A stretch of 32,269 nucleotides of DNA, from NCBI GenBank assembly GCA_913775215.1, contig CAJYKO010000376.1, forward strand, positions 1 to 32,269, in the 5' to 3' direction. Shown here piece after piece: positions 24,624 to 32,269 of the stretch. The stretch's first letter is position 1, and the number at the start of each line of letters is the position of its first letter. The position numbers were made by a program, and so were the translations under genes. A model generated the notes under the pieces. That model searched no databases, was not told where the DNA came from, and saw only the letters and a list, made by a program, of their open reading frames with translations. The stretch is from an uncultured Devosia sp. (GTDB lineage Bacteria > Pseudomonadota > Alphaproteobacteria > Rhizobiales > Devosiaceae).

Positions 24624-25847
24624 TTACTTGTACTGCTCGAGTTCTGCAGCGGCCGTCTCGAGGGCAGCCTGCGGCTCGGCAGCGCCGGTCACGACGGACT
24701 GCACCATCTCGATCAGCGTGTTCTGCAGGCCGATATAGTCGGTGAACAGCGGCTCGGGACCACCGAATTCGATGCCGTCGAGGAACGGCTTCCAATAGGG
24801 CTTTTCGGCGAGGAGCTCAGCTGTTTGCGGCTCAAGCGGACGGAGAGGGGTCAGGCCCTGTGCCATTTCGGCATCCCACTGGCGTTCGCCGGATGTGATG
24901 TACTTGGCAAGGCTAGTTGCCTGCTCTTCCACCCCTGTACCCTTGAAAATGGCAAGTGCGTCGGTGATCAGCAGCGTGCCAGGACCCTTGGCATCCGGGC
25001 CGAGTGGCAGCGGTGCAACGCCCCAGTTCATACCCTTCTCGGTGGCAAGGTTACCAGCGTTGGGAGAGGCTTCGATCATGGCGACGCCACCATCGAGCCA
25101 GATCGCGCGAACTTCGTTTTGTTCGTAGGCGGTCGGGCCCTCTTCGGAATAGGGCGTGATGTCCTTGATTGCGGTGAGGGCAGCCAGGACCTGCGGGGAA
25201 TTGATGACGATATTGCCATCGGCGTCGATCACGAGACCATCATTGGTGTAAACCCAATGAAGGAACTGATGCATGGTGTTGTCAAAGGTTTTGGCGACGA
25301 GGCCATAGCCCGCAGCGTCAGTCTTTTCGGTAATCTGCTTGGCGAAAGCGATTTTTTCTTCCCAAGTCTTGGGCGGCGTTTCCGGATCAAGCCCGGCCGC
25401 TTCGAACAGGTCCTTGTTCCAGTAGAGGGCTTTGGTCGAGAAAGCGACAGGAACGCCCCACTGTGTACCATCGAAGGTGACTGTATCAGGGACGTAGTTG
25501 TAGTAACTCGCTTTCTCTTCGTCGGTCATGGGCACGGGGACAATCAGGTCGTTCTGGGCGAACTGCTTGAGCGTGCGCGAGCCGACATAGGCGAGTGCAA
25601 CCGGCGTGCCCGCGGCAGCCAGTGTGGTTACCTTGTCCTGGCACTGCCCCCAGCCGACCACTTCTGGCACGACCTTATAACCTGGGTTTTCGGCTTCCCA
25701 CTCAGCGAAATAGTCAGCGTAGCCAGCGGTCAGCTCGTCGCCGCAGTTGATGAAGGAGATTTCCTTCACGTCCTGAGCGAATGCACCGGTCGAAGCGCTG
25801 GTCAATGCCAGCATCGAGACGGCCATCAAACCGAAAGTCTTGTTCAT
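24624..25847 (-). CDS. Sugar ABC transporter periplasmic substrate-binding protein
   Basis: A 407-residue family 1 extracellular binding protein that catches the sugar in the periplasm and delivers it to the permeases. A Sec signal peptide is clear: MNKTF, a hydrophobic core, and the cleavage motif AFA-QD at residues 22-25. The mature part has the expected alternating lobes (VGWGQCQDKVTTLAA; WGVPVAFSTKALYWNKDLFEAAGL). ATG at 25847 has GGGAG upstream. The binding-protein gene follows, rather than precedes, its permeases, a less common order. The linked GH20 enzyme suggests an N-acetylhexosamine-containing ligand (inference). Confidence 0.95.
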   Translation of the reverse strand: MNKTFGLMAVSMLALTSASTGAFAQDVKEISFINCGDELTAGYADYFAEWEAENPGYKVVPEVVGWGQCQDKVTTLAAAGTPVALAYVGSRTLKQFAQNDLIVPVPMTDEEKASYYNYVPDTVTFDGTQWGVPVAFSTKALYWNKDLFEAAGLDPETPPKTWEEKIAFAKQITEKTDAAGYGLVAKTFDNTMHQFLHWVYTNDGLVIDADGNIVINSPQVLAALTAIKDITPYSEEGPTAYEQNEVRAIWLDGGVAMIEASPNAGNLATEKGMNWGVAPLPLGPDAKGPGTLLITDALAIFKGTGVEEQATSLAKYITSGERQWDAEMAQGLTPLRPLEPQTAELLAEKPYWKPFLDGIEFGGPEPLFTDYIGLQNTLIEMVQSVVTGAAEPQAALETAAAELEQYK

Positions 25848-25945
25848 TATAGTCTCCCTTGATTTGGGTCCCCTCGGACCCACTTCGGAAACCGGTCGTC
25901 GCCTTTTGGAACGTCGAGCGGTTTCCAATTCTATGTGCGTCCCGC

Positions 25946-26914
25946 CTATTGCTTGACGGCCCCTGCTGTCAGGCCGGCGACAAGATAGCGCTGTAGGAAC
26001 ACGATCACGACCATGACCGGCAAAATGCCGACGAAAGAGGCCGCCATCAGCTCATTCCAGACCACTTCCTGCTTGCCAAAGAACGCAAATAGCCCGATCG
26101 GCAGCGGCATGAATTCGGTCTTTGAATTGAAGGTCAGTGCAAAGATGAACTGCTGAGCATAGGCGCCAATGAAAGTCATGATCGCAACAACGACGATGCC
26201 GGGCATGGCAAGCGGCAGGATAACGCGGCGCAGTGTGTAGATGCGGCTCGCACCGTCGACCCAGGCGGCTTCGTCGAGCTCACGCGGAATACGCATCATA
26301 TAGGTTCGCAAGAGCCAAATCGAGGATGGGATCAGGAAGGCTGCTCCTGGCACGATCATGGCGAAATATGTGTTGAGCAGACCCAGGCTGCGCATCAGGC
26401 GGAACAGTGGGATCAGAAGCACGGCGCCCGAGAACATGTTCACGGCAAGAAACAGGCCCAGCAGTACGCCAGCGCCAGCGAAGTTGAAGCGAGCAAACGC
26501 GTAGGCGGCAGGGACGACGATGATGACCACGATCAGCGTCACAATGCTCGAGATGAAGAAGGAATTGAAGATGTGCATGCCCAGCATGGGGACCGAGGTC
26601 CACATGTTGATATAGGCATCGAATGACCAGACCTTGGGGATGAAGCTATAGGGTGTCGAAAAAAGCTGCGAGAGCGGCTTGAGCGAGACAAGGAAGCCTT
26701 CAATGAAGGGAGCCAGCACGAAAAATAGAAAGACAGCTATTCCGAGATAGAGCCCGGCGACCTCGTACCACTTATAGCGGTCGATCATGGCCTTGGCTGG
26801 CTTGGTACGGGATTTCATACGCTGCTTGGCGCTGACTGCCGCCAAGCCCGCAGTCCCCGCAGCAAGCGGATAGGAGCCCGTAGGTACCGGGGAATTGGCG
26901 TTTTCAGCGCTCAT
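25946..26914 (-). CDS. Carbohydrate ABC transporter permease (MalG type)
   Basis: A 322-residue inner-membrane permease with six main helices. The EAA loop that contacts the ATPase is DEAAWVDGASRIYTLRRVILPLAMP-like near residues 216-240 (the first 12 residues are DEAAWVDGASRI). A polar N-terminal extension of about 45 residues (many Ala, Lys, Ser) precedes the first helix, longer than in MalG. ATG overlaps the preceding permease stop by 4 bp (ATGA), so translation is coupled. Confidence 0.95.
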   Translation of the reverse strand: MSAENANSPVPTGSYPLAAGTAGLAAVSAKQRMKSRTKPAKAMIDRYKWYEVAGLYLGIAVFLFFVLAPFIEGFLVSLKPLSQLFSTPYSFIPKVWSFDAYINMWTSVPMLGMHIFNSFFISSIVTLIVVIIVVPAAYAFARFNFAGAGVLLGLFLAVNMFSGAVLLIPLFRLMRSLGLLNTYFAMIVPGAAFLIPSSIWLLRTYMMRIPRELDEAAWVDGASRIYTLRRVILPLAMPGIVVVAIMTFIGAYAQQFIFALTFNSKTEFMPLPIGLFAFFGKQEVVWNELMAASFVGILPVMVVIVFLQRYLVAGLTAGAVKQ

Positions 26915-27798
26915 TTGGCTTCTCCCTGCTGGAGCCTGCGAACCGCACGGAAATAGGCCAGGCAGAAGATCGACACGAAGATACAGATGACGACGGCCCG
27001 AGCAGCGCCTTCCCCATATTTACGGCTGCCGATTGCGGTCTTGTAGGTGTCGATGATCATGGTCGTGGTCGATCCCGAGGGACCGCCCTGGGTCAGGATC
27101 CAGATGATGTCGAACGAATTGAATGTGGCGATGAGCGAAAGTAGGCTCATTGTGATGATAGCCGGCACCATCAGCGGCAGCGTGATCCGGCGGAAGCGAT
27201 AGGCGCGGCCGGCGCCATCAGTCCAAGCCGCCTCATAAAGATCCTTGGGGATCGATTGCATGGCAGCTAGGAAATAGATCGTCACCATCGGGACTCCGAT
27301 CCAGACGTCGGTGATGATCGTCGCCCAGAAGGCGGTATTGCCATAGGCGAGCCAGGCGACCGGACCATTGACGATTCCGAAGTTCTGAAGGAGCCCGGAG
27401 ATCATCCCGAACTGGCCGTTATACATCCAGCCCCACATGAAAATCCCGATCGCCATGGGGACGATCCAGGGCGGCATGGTCAGCACCCGAAAGAGCGTCT
27501 GACCGGGAATGGCGGCATTGAGCAAAACTGCACCGCACATCCCGATGATCATCTTGATCGAAACCGAAAAGAAGGTCCAAACGAAGGTGCGAATGATCAC
27601 GTCGGTAAAATTGCCCGCACCGAAGATGCGCAGGTAATTGGTCCAGCCGACAAAATCATAGGTCTGCTTGAGCGATGCGTTGGTAAAACTGAGAAGGACC
27701 GTATCAAAGAGCGGATAGGCGACGATCACCGTGATGTAAATCAGTGCCGGAGCCAGCAGGGCGAAGGCGAAGAGTGTTGCGCTACGGGTGCTGGTCAT
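26911..27798 (-). CDS. Carbohydrate ABC transporter permease (MalF type)
   Basis: A 295-residue inner-membrane permease, first of the pair, with about six helices. The EAA loop reads YEAAWTDGAGRAYRF near residues 190-205. The frame extends to 27837, but the ATG at 27798 has a strong GAGGGAG ribosome site, lies 13 bp after the oxidoreductase stop, and starts just before the first helix. It overlaps the next permease by 4 bp. Confidence 0.95.
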   Translation of the reverse strand: MTSTRSATLFAFALLAPALIYITVIVAYPLFDTVLLSFTNASLKQTYDFVGWTNYLRIFGAGNFTDVIIRTFVWTFFSVSIKMIIGMCGAVLLNAAIPGQTLFRVLTMPPWIVPMAIGIFMWGWMYNGQFGMISGLLQNFGIVNGPVAWLAYGNTAFWATIITDVWIGVPMVTIYFLAAMQSIPKDLYEAAWTDGAGRAYRFRRITLPLMVPAIITMSLLSLIATFNSFDIIWILTQGGPSGSTTTMIIDTYKTAIGSRKYGEGAARAVVICIFVSIFCLAYFRAVRRLQQGEAK

Positions 27799-27811
27799 CG
27801 GCTTTTCTCCC

Positions 27812-28966
27812 TCAGCTCGCTCGGCCCAAGGCGGCATCGAAGCGCTGCCAGATCGGGGCCATATCGACGACGGTCCTGGTTTTCATCGCCTCATCCATCG
27901 AGAGCGCCAGGAGCCCCGCCTCAAGCGCATCGATCACAGAAACCGGCAGCGGCGCACCTTCGATCATGTGCTTCAAGATGTCTTCGGCCATCTGCTCGTC
28001 GGCCCCATAATGGGCCGAGAGATCACTCGCCTGATAGGTCTTGTCTTCGAGCCGCTCGGACGTGCGGCTATCGGTGACCTTGAAATAATTGCGGACGAAA
28101 TCGCCCTCTGCCATGCCCCTGGCGCCGATCACGGCAAAGCGGCGGTAATCGTCGGGCACGTTGAGATTGGTGTGGAAGGTCAGCGCCGCACCGTTTTCGT
28201 ACTGCACCATCGCAGTCTGGAAATCGATGATGTCGCCATCGCTGTCGAAGACGTTTTCCGTGCCTTCCCAGCCCGACGGCTTGCGGTGATAGACTTCGAG
28301 GTCGTTGGCACCCGCGCCTTGCGGCGCATTCTTGGGCACGAAGCTGCGTCGGCCGCCAAAGCTCGAGACATAATGCGGGCGGCAGCCCATGACCCCATTA
28401 TAGAGATCAAGATCGTGGCAGCACTTTTCGAGCATGAAGCCGCCGGCATATTTGGCGTACCGCCGCCAATCGCGCATGAAAAAGGCGCCGTGATAGGGCG
28501 GAATGGTTTCGGACGCCTCGATGGCAGCAATATCGCCGATCTTGCCTTCGGCCTGAGCCTTGCGCAGATCGATATAGAGCGGGGCATAGCGCAGCACGAG
28601 GCCGACCATGACATTGTCCGAGCCATATTGGGCGATGAGCTCGGCCAGTGCCATGGTTTCTTCAACCGAGGTCACGACGGGCTTTTCGGCAAAAATCTTC
28701 ATGCCGCGTTCAAGCCCAATCCGAATGTGCTCAAGATGCATATGATTGGGCGAACCGACCATCAGGAGGTCGAGATTGCCTTCGTCGATCAACGCCTCAA
28801 GCGAGCCATAGGCCTTGCCGACGGAAACGCCATGTTCTTGGGTGTAGGGCAGGCCGGCCGGCGCTGGGTCGACATAGCCAACGATCTCGAAATCGTCCCG
28901 CGCCGCTGTAAAAACGCGCGCCAGATATGCAAGACGATAGCCGAGGCCGATAATGCCTACCCGCAT
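27812..28966 (-). CDS. Gfo/Idh/MocA family oxidoreductase
   Basis: A 384-residue NAD(P)-dependent oxidoreductase, first gene of the sugar operon. The N-terminal Rossmann fold begins VGIIGLGYRL (residues 3-12). The diagnostic EKP lies at 94-96 and the catalytic-lobe motif GGFMLEKCCHDLD carries the family's His in the expected place. Members oxidise or reduce sugars, inositols and amino-sugar derivatives. Its place at the head of an ABC operon with a hexosaminidase suggests that it processes the imported sugar. ATG at 28966; preceded by a 370-bp control region. The substrate cannot be named from sequence. Confidence 0.94.
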   Translation of the reverse strand: MRVGIIGLGYRLAYLARVFTAARDDFEIVGYVDPAPAGLPYTQEHGVSVGKAYGSLEALIDEGNLDLLMVGSPNHMHLEHIRIGLERGMKIFAEKPVVTSVEETMALAELIAQYGSDNVMVGLVLRYAPLYIDLRKAQAEGKIGDIAAIEASETIPPYHGAFFMRDWRRYAKYAGGFMLEKCCHDLDLYNGVMGCRPHYVSSFGGRRSFVPKNAPQGAGANDLEVYHRKPSGWEGTENVFDSDGDIIDFQTAMVQYENGAALTFHTNLNVPDDYRRFAVIGARGMAEGDFVRNYFKVTDSRTSERLEDKTYQASDLSAHYGADEQMAEDILKHMIEGAPLPVSVIDALEAGLLALSMDEAMKTRTVVDMAPIWQRFDAALGRAS

Positions 28967-29336
28967 GACGACGATATTCCCTGCCTATAAACCGCGAGCC
29001 TCTTTTTGGGCCGCTGTCGTTGTGTAAACTATTTTCAAGCCTAGGCGGCTAAATGACACAATGTCAACATAAATTCGGATGCCTGACAATACCAATTTAA
29101 ACCACCCGCTTGCACTGCCCTTTTGGGCAGCACTTTGCTTTATTTCTAAGCTTTTAGTCGGAGTTTGTCAGCATTTTGGGTGTGGACAAGATCCGGCTTT
29201 CATCGCAGCATGATGCAATTGGTATCCATGTGGCCTCTTTCAGGATTGGCCCTTGGAATGACATGTCTGAAAATCTGATACAGTCGCCGGAAACCGTTCG
29301 CTCACGCAGCAAGGTGGCTGGCGCAGAGGAAGCCTA
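28967..29336. other. Divergent non-coding region (370 bp)
   Basis: AT-rich gap between the sugar operon and the plus-strand hypothetical gene. No credible gene was seen. Besides the promoter/operator at 29038-29067 it holds a hairpin CTGCCC-TTTT-GGGCAG at 29115-29130 followed by a T-rich stretch (possible weak terminator or structured leader), and two exact reverse-complement words, ATACCAATT (29089-29097) and AATTGGTAT (29217-29225), about 120 bp apart. The latter resemble half-sites of GntR-type operators. Confidence 0.6.
29038..29067 (-). promoter_or_regulatory. Candidate promoter with overlapping operator for the sugar operon
   Basis: Minus strand: TTGACA (29062-29067), 18-base spacer, TAGGCT (29038-29043), about 72 bp upstream of the Gfo/Idh start. 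The -35 box matches the sigma-70 consensus fully; the -10 is weak. A dyad TGACA-3-TGTCA at 29054-29066 covers the -35, a natural place for a repressor such as the operon's RpiR protein. Prediction by eye only. Confidence 0.45.
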
Positions 29337-29831
29337 GTGAGCCTGTCCGCGAACCCTTTTCCCAACGACGCCGATCGCTCGGCCATCTGGACCATGCTGG
29401 TCCCACGCGATATCGCCGCCTATGTCGCCGCCGACTGGTCCATGGTCGAAGGCGATTTCGTCGCCGATGATTTCATGGGCATCAACGGCAACAAGAACGA
29501 CAACCCCGATGGCTGGACCATCAGCTTTCCCACTCTTGCCGAATATCGCGACGAATGGCTGCGACAGGCCCACGAAGGCCAAGCCCAATCCTATGCCGAA
29601 GACGTGGAAGCCGGCATTCATCGCGCCACGAGCCTCAACGAAATCGAAATCACCGGCACCCGCGCGATTGCGCACAAGAAATTCAATGGCGAAATCAAGC
29701 TCAGCAATGGCGGCGTCGATCGCCTGAATTGGCAAACCCTCTACTTCTGCCGCAAGGTCGAGGGGCAATGGAAGCTGACGGGGTTCGTGGGTTATTTGCC
29801 CTATCCGATGGGCTTGCCGACGTCCCGCTAG
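29337..29831 (+). CDS. Hypothetical protein, NTF2/SnoaL-like fold suspected
   Basis: A 164-residue soluble protein without signal peptide. The alternating pattern (an N-terminal helix pair, VEGDFVADDFMGIN, then strands ending in QTLYFCRKVEGQWKLTGFVGYLPYPMG) resembles NTF2-like/SnoaL-like small domains, which end in a W-K-x-x-G-F-type strand. No catalytic residues can be assigned. It starts at a GTG with AGAGGA six bases upstream. It diverges from the sugar operon and is separated from the MFS gene by repeats, so it may be transcribed alone. Confidence 0.75.
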   Translation: MSLSANPFPNDADRSAIWTMLVPRDIAAYVAADWSMVEGDFVADDFMGINGNKNDNPDGWTISFPTLAEYRDEWLRQAHEGQAQSYAEDVEAGIHRATSLNEIEITGTRAIAHKKFNGEIKLSNGGVDRLNWQTLYFCRKVEGQWKLTGFVGYLPYPMGLPTSR

Positions 29832-29837
29832 GGCAAA

Positions 29838-29854
29838 TCGCTCCAGTGGAGCGA
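29838..29854. repeat. Perfect 17-bp palindrome
   Basis: TCGCTCCA-G-TGGAGCGA is an exact inverted repeat 7 bp after the hypothetical gene's stop. It resembles a dispersed intergenic motif of alphaproteobacteria. It could also act as a terminator stem, but no T tract follows. Confidence 0.6.
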
Positions 29855-29929
29855 ATTGAGGCGGCAAGGCCATGAGAGCTATGCTCGAATGGCTGGATAG
29901 CTCCCAACTTCCGGCACTCTCCTATTCTA

Positions 29930-29985
29930 CTTCCACTCGGAGAGAGGGTGGCTCGGGCAAAGCCCGAGACGGGTGAGGGGGAATG
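29930..29985. repeat. REP-like hairpin element before the MFS gene
   Basis: CTCGGGC-AAA-GCCCGAG (29952-29968) is a 7-bp perfect stem with a 3-base loop, flanked by GGAGAGAGGGTGG on the left and GGGTGAGGGGG on the right. This flank pattern (GAGAGGGTGG ... GGGTGAGG) is a familiar interspersed intergenic element in Rhizobiales genomes (recalled, not checked). Confidence 0.6.
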
Positions 29986-30003
29986 GCGCGAAATATAAAT
30001 TGA

Positions 30004-31203
30004 ATGGCAGGGAACATGATCAACTTCACCCCACAGCGCCTGACCATGCTGGCCTTCTTCCTCCAGCCCGTCGCCTTCGGCTCCTGGCTGCCGCGCATCC
30101 CCGAGATCCAGGCAGGCCTTGATCTCGGGCCCGCCGGGCTCGCACTCGCCCTTCTCGGCATGCCCTGCGGAACACTGATCACCCTGCCTTTCGCCGGTCC
30201 GCTCGTTGCCAAGATCGGTGCACGCGCCGCCATCTTCTGGGGCTTCGTGTTCTATTCGGCAGCCGTTAGCCTGCCGGTATTGGCGCCGCATCCGATCCTC
30301 CTCTTCATCGCGCTGATGCTGGCCGGTTCAGCCATTTCCTTTGTCGAACTCGGGCTTAACGTGCAGGCCGATCTCGTCGAAAAATCGAGTGGCAAGCTGA
30401 TCATGAACACGTCCCATGGCTGCTGGTCCCTCGGCATCATGGCGGGCAGCCTCATCGGTTCGGGCTTTGCCGCCATCGGACTTGCCCCGCAAAGCGCCGT
30501 GCCGCTCCTCGCCGCCATCGTCCTGCCCATCGCGCTCGCCACAGCGACCGCCCTGCCAAAACTTCATGACGCACCAGCCGACGGCCAGACGCAAAAATCC
30601 GCCTGGTCGCTCCCGAGTCCCGCCTTGATCGGCATCTGTCTTTTCGTCTTCGGCATCACCATGACCGAGGGCGCCATGGCCGATTGGTCCGCCATTTTCC
30701 TCCGTGATGCCCTCTCGGCCGAAGGCGGTCTCGTCGGCCTCGGCTATTCGCTCTTTGCCTTCATGGTCGCCGCGGGCCGCTTTGGCGGAGATTTTCTCAA
30801 GCGCCGTTTCGGCGCCATCCGCACGGCCCGCCTCTGCGGCGCCCTCGCCGTTATCGGCGGTATTTTGCTCTTTTTCGCACCGGGGGTCGAACTGGCTCTG
30901 GTGGGTTTTGGCATCATCGGCATCGGCGTGTCCGTCGGCTTCCCGCTCGCCGTCACGGCCGCAGCAGGGCTTGGAGATCGTGCCGCCTCGGCCAATGTCG
31001 CTGTTCTCTCCTTCGTCGCCCTCACCGGCTTTCTCATCGGCCCGCCGCTGATCGGGTTCGTCGCCGAACATGCCGGCATCCGCATCGGCATTGCCTGCGT
31101 CGTGCCCTTTCTTCTCCTTAGCCTCTTGCTCACCGGCCGCCTCGTGCCCAGGCCGATCAAGAGCACCCATAATCCCGAAGCCGAAGTTCCAGGAGTGCTC
31201 TGA
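30004..31203 (+). CDS. MFS transporter (YbjJ/FucP-like)
   Basis: A 399-residue major facilitator with about 12 hydrophobic segments. The N-terminal half contains FLQPVAFGSWLPRIPEIQ, and helix 5 shows NTSHGCWSLGIMAG, a pattern of the YbjJ-like branch whose substrates are mostly unknown sugars or drugs. The next gene, an M81 peptidase, starts inside its stop codon (overlap of one base, TGATG), so the two are coupled, and the transporter may carry the peptidase's substrate or product (inference). The start is uncertain: the ATG at 30004 lacks a ribosome site, and the ATG at 30016 has AGGGA only two bases upstream. Confidence 0.9.
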   Translation: MAGNMINFTPQRLTMLAFFLQPVAFGSWLPRIPEIQAGLDLGPAGLALALLGMPCGTLITLPFAGPLVAKIGARAAIFWGFVFYSAAVSLPVLAPHPILLFIALMLAGSAISFVELGLNVQADLVEKSSGKLIMNTSHGCWSLGIMAGSLIGSGFAAIGLAPQSAVPLLAAIVLPIALATATALPKLHDAPADGQTQKSAWSLPSPALIGICLFVFGITMTEGAMADWSAIFLRDALSAEGGLVGLGYSLFAFMVAAGRFGGDFLKRRFGAIRTARLCGALAVIGGILLFFAPGVELALVGFGIIGIGVSVGFPLAVTAAAGLGDRAASANVAVLSFVALTGFLIGPPLIGFVAEHAGIRIGIACVVPFLLLSLLLTGRLVPRPIKSTHNPEAEVPGVL

Positions 31204-32269
31204 TGCGCATTGCCGTTGCCGGTCTCCATACCGAATGCTCGACCTACAATCCCGTCATCGCGCGCGAAGCCGATTTTCGCGTGCTGCGCGGCCCCGCCAT
31301 GCTGCGCGATCAGTATTTTGATTTCCTGACGCACTTTCCGGCCGAGTTCATCACCGTACTCCACGCCCGCGCCATTGCCGGCGGCGCCGTCGAACGCGCA
31401 CTCTATGACAAGTGGAAAGCCGAAATTCTCGATGGCATAAGCGCGGCCATGCCGCTCGATGGCGTCTATCTCGCCATGCATGGCGCCATGTTCGTCGACG
31501 GCATGTTCGATGCCGAGGGCGATTTCATCGCGGCCGTGCGCGACCTCGTCGGCCCCGACGTCTTGATCGCCGCGAGCTATGATCTCCATGGCAATGTCAG
31601 CCAGAAAATCATTGACGGGCTCGATATCTTTTCAACCTATCGCACCGCGCCCCATATCGACGTGCCCGATACCATGCGCCGCGCCGTCGCCATGCTGATC
31701 CGAGCCTTGCGCACGGGCGTCCGTCCAAAGCTCGCCTGGGCGCCCGTTCCGGTCCTCCTTCCCGGGGAACGCACGTCCACCCAGGACGAACCCGCCAAAA
31801 GCTTTTACACTCAGCTCCATGAGGTCGAAGAACCGACCGGTATCTGGGATGCGTCTTTCCAGGTCGGCTATGTCTGGGCCGACGAACCTCGCGCCACCGC
31901 CTGCGCCGTCATCACAGGCACCGATAATGCCGCTATGGAAGCGGCCGCCACGAAGCTCGCGCAGGATTATTGGGATGTGCGTGAAAAGTTCGTCTTCGGC
32001 ATGGAGACCGGCTCCATCGAGGACTGCGTCGATAGAGCCATAACCAGCACCACCCATCCCGTCGTCCTTGCCGAATCCGGTGACAATCCTACCGGCGGCG
32101 GCGTCGGCGATCGCGCCGAAGTGCTGGCCGCCCTGATCGCCAAAAATGCCCAAGGCGTCATCTTCGCCGGCATCGCCGATCGCGCCGCGACTGATGCCGC
32201 CTATGCCGCCGGCACCGGCGCCACCCTGCCCCTCCATATCGGCGCGAGCCTTGATCCCTCTTCAACCCC
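31203..32269 (+). CDS. M81 family metallopeptidase, second paralogue (partial, C-terminus beyond window)
   Basis: At least 355 residues, cut by the window end. Same family as the gene at 18770: Glu11 (HTECSTY), His93 (MHGAM), the D-x-H pair Asp127/His129 (SYDLHGN), His151 (APHID) and the loop DNPTGGGVGD are all present, so the active site looks intact. It diverges considerably from the first paralogue (for example GLHTECSTYNP against ALATETNTFSP), so it is not a recent duplication. Its ATG overlaps the MFS stop by one base. The remaining C-terminus cannot be judged. Confidence 0.9.
   Translation, partial: MRIAVAGLHTECSTYNPVIAREADFRVLRGPAMLRDQYFDFLTHFPAEFITVLHARAIAGGAVERALYDKWKAEILDGISAAMPLDGVYLAMHGAMFVDGMFDAEGDFIAAVRDLVGPDVLIAASYDLHGNVSQKIIDGLDIFSTYRTAPHIDVPDTMRRAVAMLIRALRTGVRPKLAWAPVPVLLPGERTSTQDEPAKSFYTQLHEVEEPTGIWDASFQVGYVWADEPRATACAVITGTDNAAMEAAATKLAQDYWDVREKFVFGMETGSIEDCVDRAITSTTHPVVLAESGDNPTGGGVGDRAEVLAALIAKNAQGVIFAGIADRAATDAAYAAGTGATLPLHIGASLDPSST

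Noticed and set aside
24523..24795. N-terminal extension of the ABC ATPase
   Set aside because: It would overlap the solute-binding protein gene out of frame, and the ATG at 24522 gives the standard MalK-type start.

Overview
The window is about 32 kb of a GC-rich chromosome with densely packed genes. It fits an alphaproteobacterium of the order Hyphomicrobiales, most like Devosia or Pelagibacterium. This is inferred from gene content (several sugar ABC and sugar-acid genes, an MlrC-like M81 peptidase beside a RidA/aldolase set, a PhoR-type kinase) and from the style of its dispersed palindromic repeats; no rRNA or tRNA is present to confirm it. No CRISPR array, insertion sequence, integrase or phage gene was found. 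The window reads as ordinary chromosome with several accessory catabolic modules.

Layout. 1-6.4 kb: the N-terminal part of a PhoR-like histidine kinase diverges from a PPK2 polyphosphate kinase. A PAS-PAS-PAS-GGDEF diguanylate cyclase, a TIM-barrel sugar isomerase and an amidohydrolase 2 follow on the minus strand, then an N-formylglutamate amidohydrolase-family gene on plus. 6.4-9 kb: a mannitol dehydrogenase-family oxidoreductase (probably fructuronate reductase) diverges from 2-keto-3-deoxygluconate kinase, two steps of hexuronate breakdown. 9-16.1 kb: a LysR regulator, a TauE/SafE exporter, a DUF1624 membrane protein with a cysteine-rich tail, a chromosomal AAC(3)-I-type acetyltransferase, RecQ, a three-helix membrane protein, a small basic protein, a 3-methyladenine DNA glycosylase and a 68-residue protein behind a perfect inverted repeat.

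16.2-20.2 kb: RidA, a short-chain dehydrogenase and a D-threonine aldolase/D-serine dehydratase-like enzyme form a minus-strand set, divergent from an M81 (MlrC-like) metallopeptidase. Together they look like a module for an unusual amino-acid or peptide substrate. 20.4-29 kb: a long minus-strand operon reads Gfo/Idh oxidoreductase, two permeases, solute-binding protein, ABC ATPase, RpiR regulator and cytoplasmic GH20 beta-hexosaminidase, and ends in a clear intrinsic terminator. It probably imports and splits amino-sugar oligosaccharides. 29.3 kb to the end: an NTF2-like hypothetical, a repeat-rich gap, an MFS transporter and a second, divergent M81 paralogue cut by the window edge.

I did not find a clearly unprecedented system. 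The most interesting items are the intrinsic AAC(3)-I gene with a structured leader, the twin-CX3C tail of the DUF1624 protein, the M81/RidA/aldolase module with its nearby paralogue, the inverted repeat ahead of the 68-residue protein, and a large palindrome placed inside the hexosaminidase operon.
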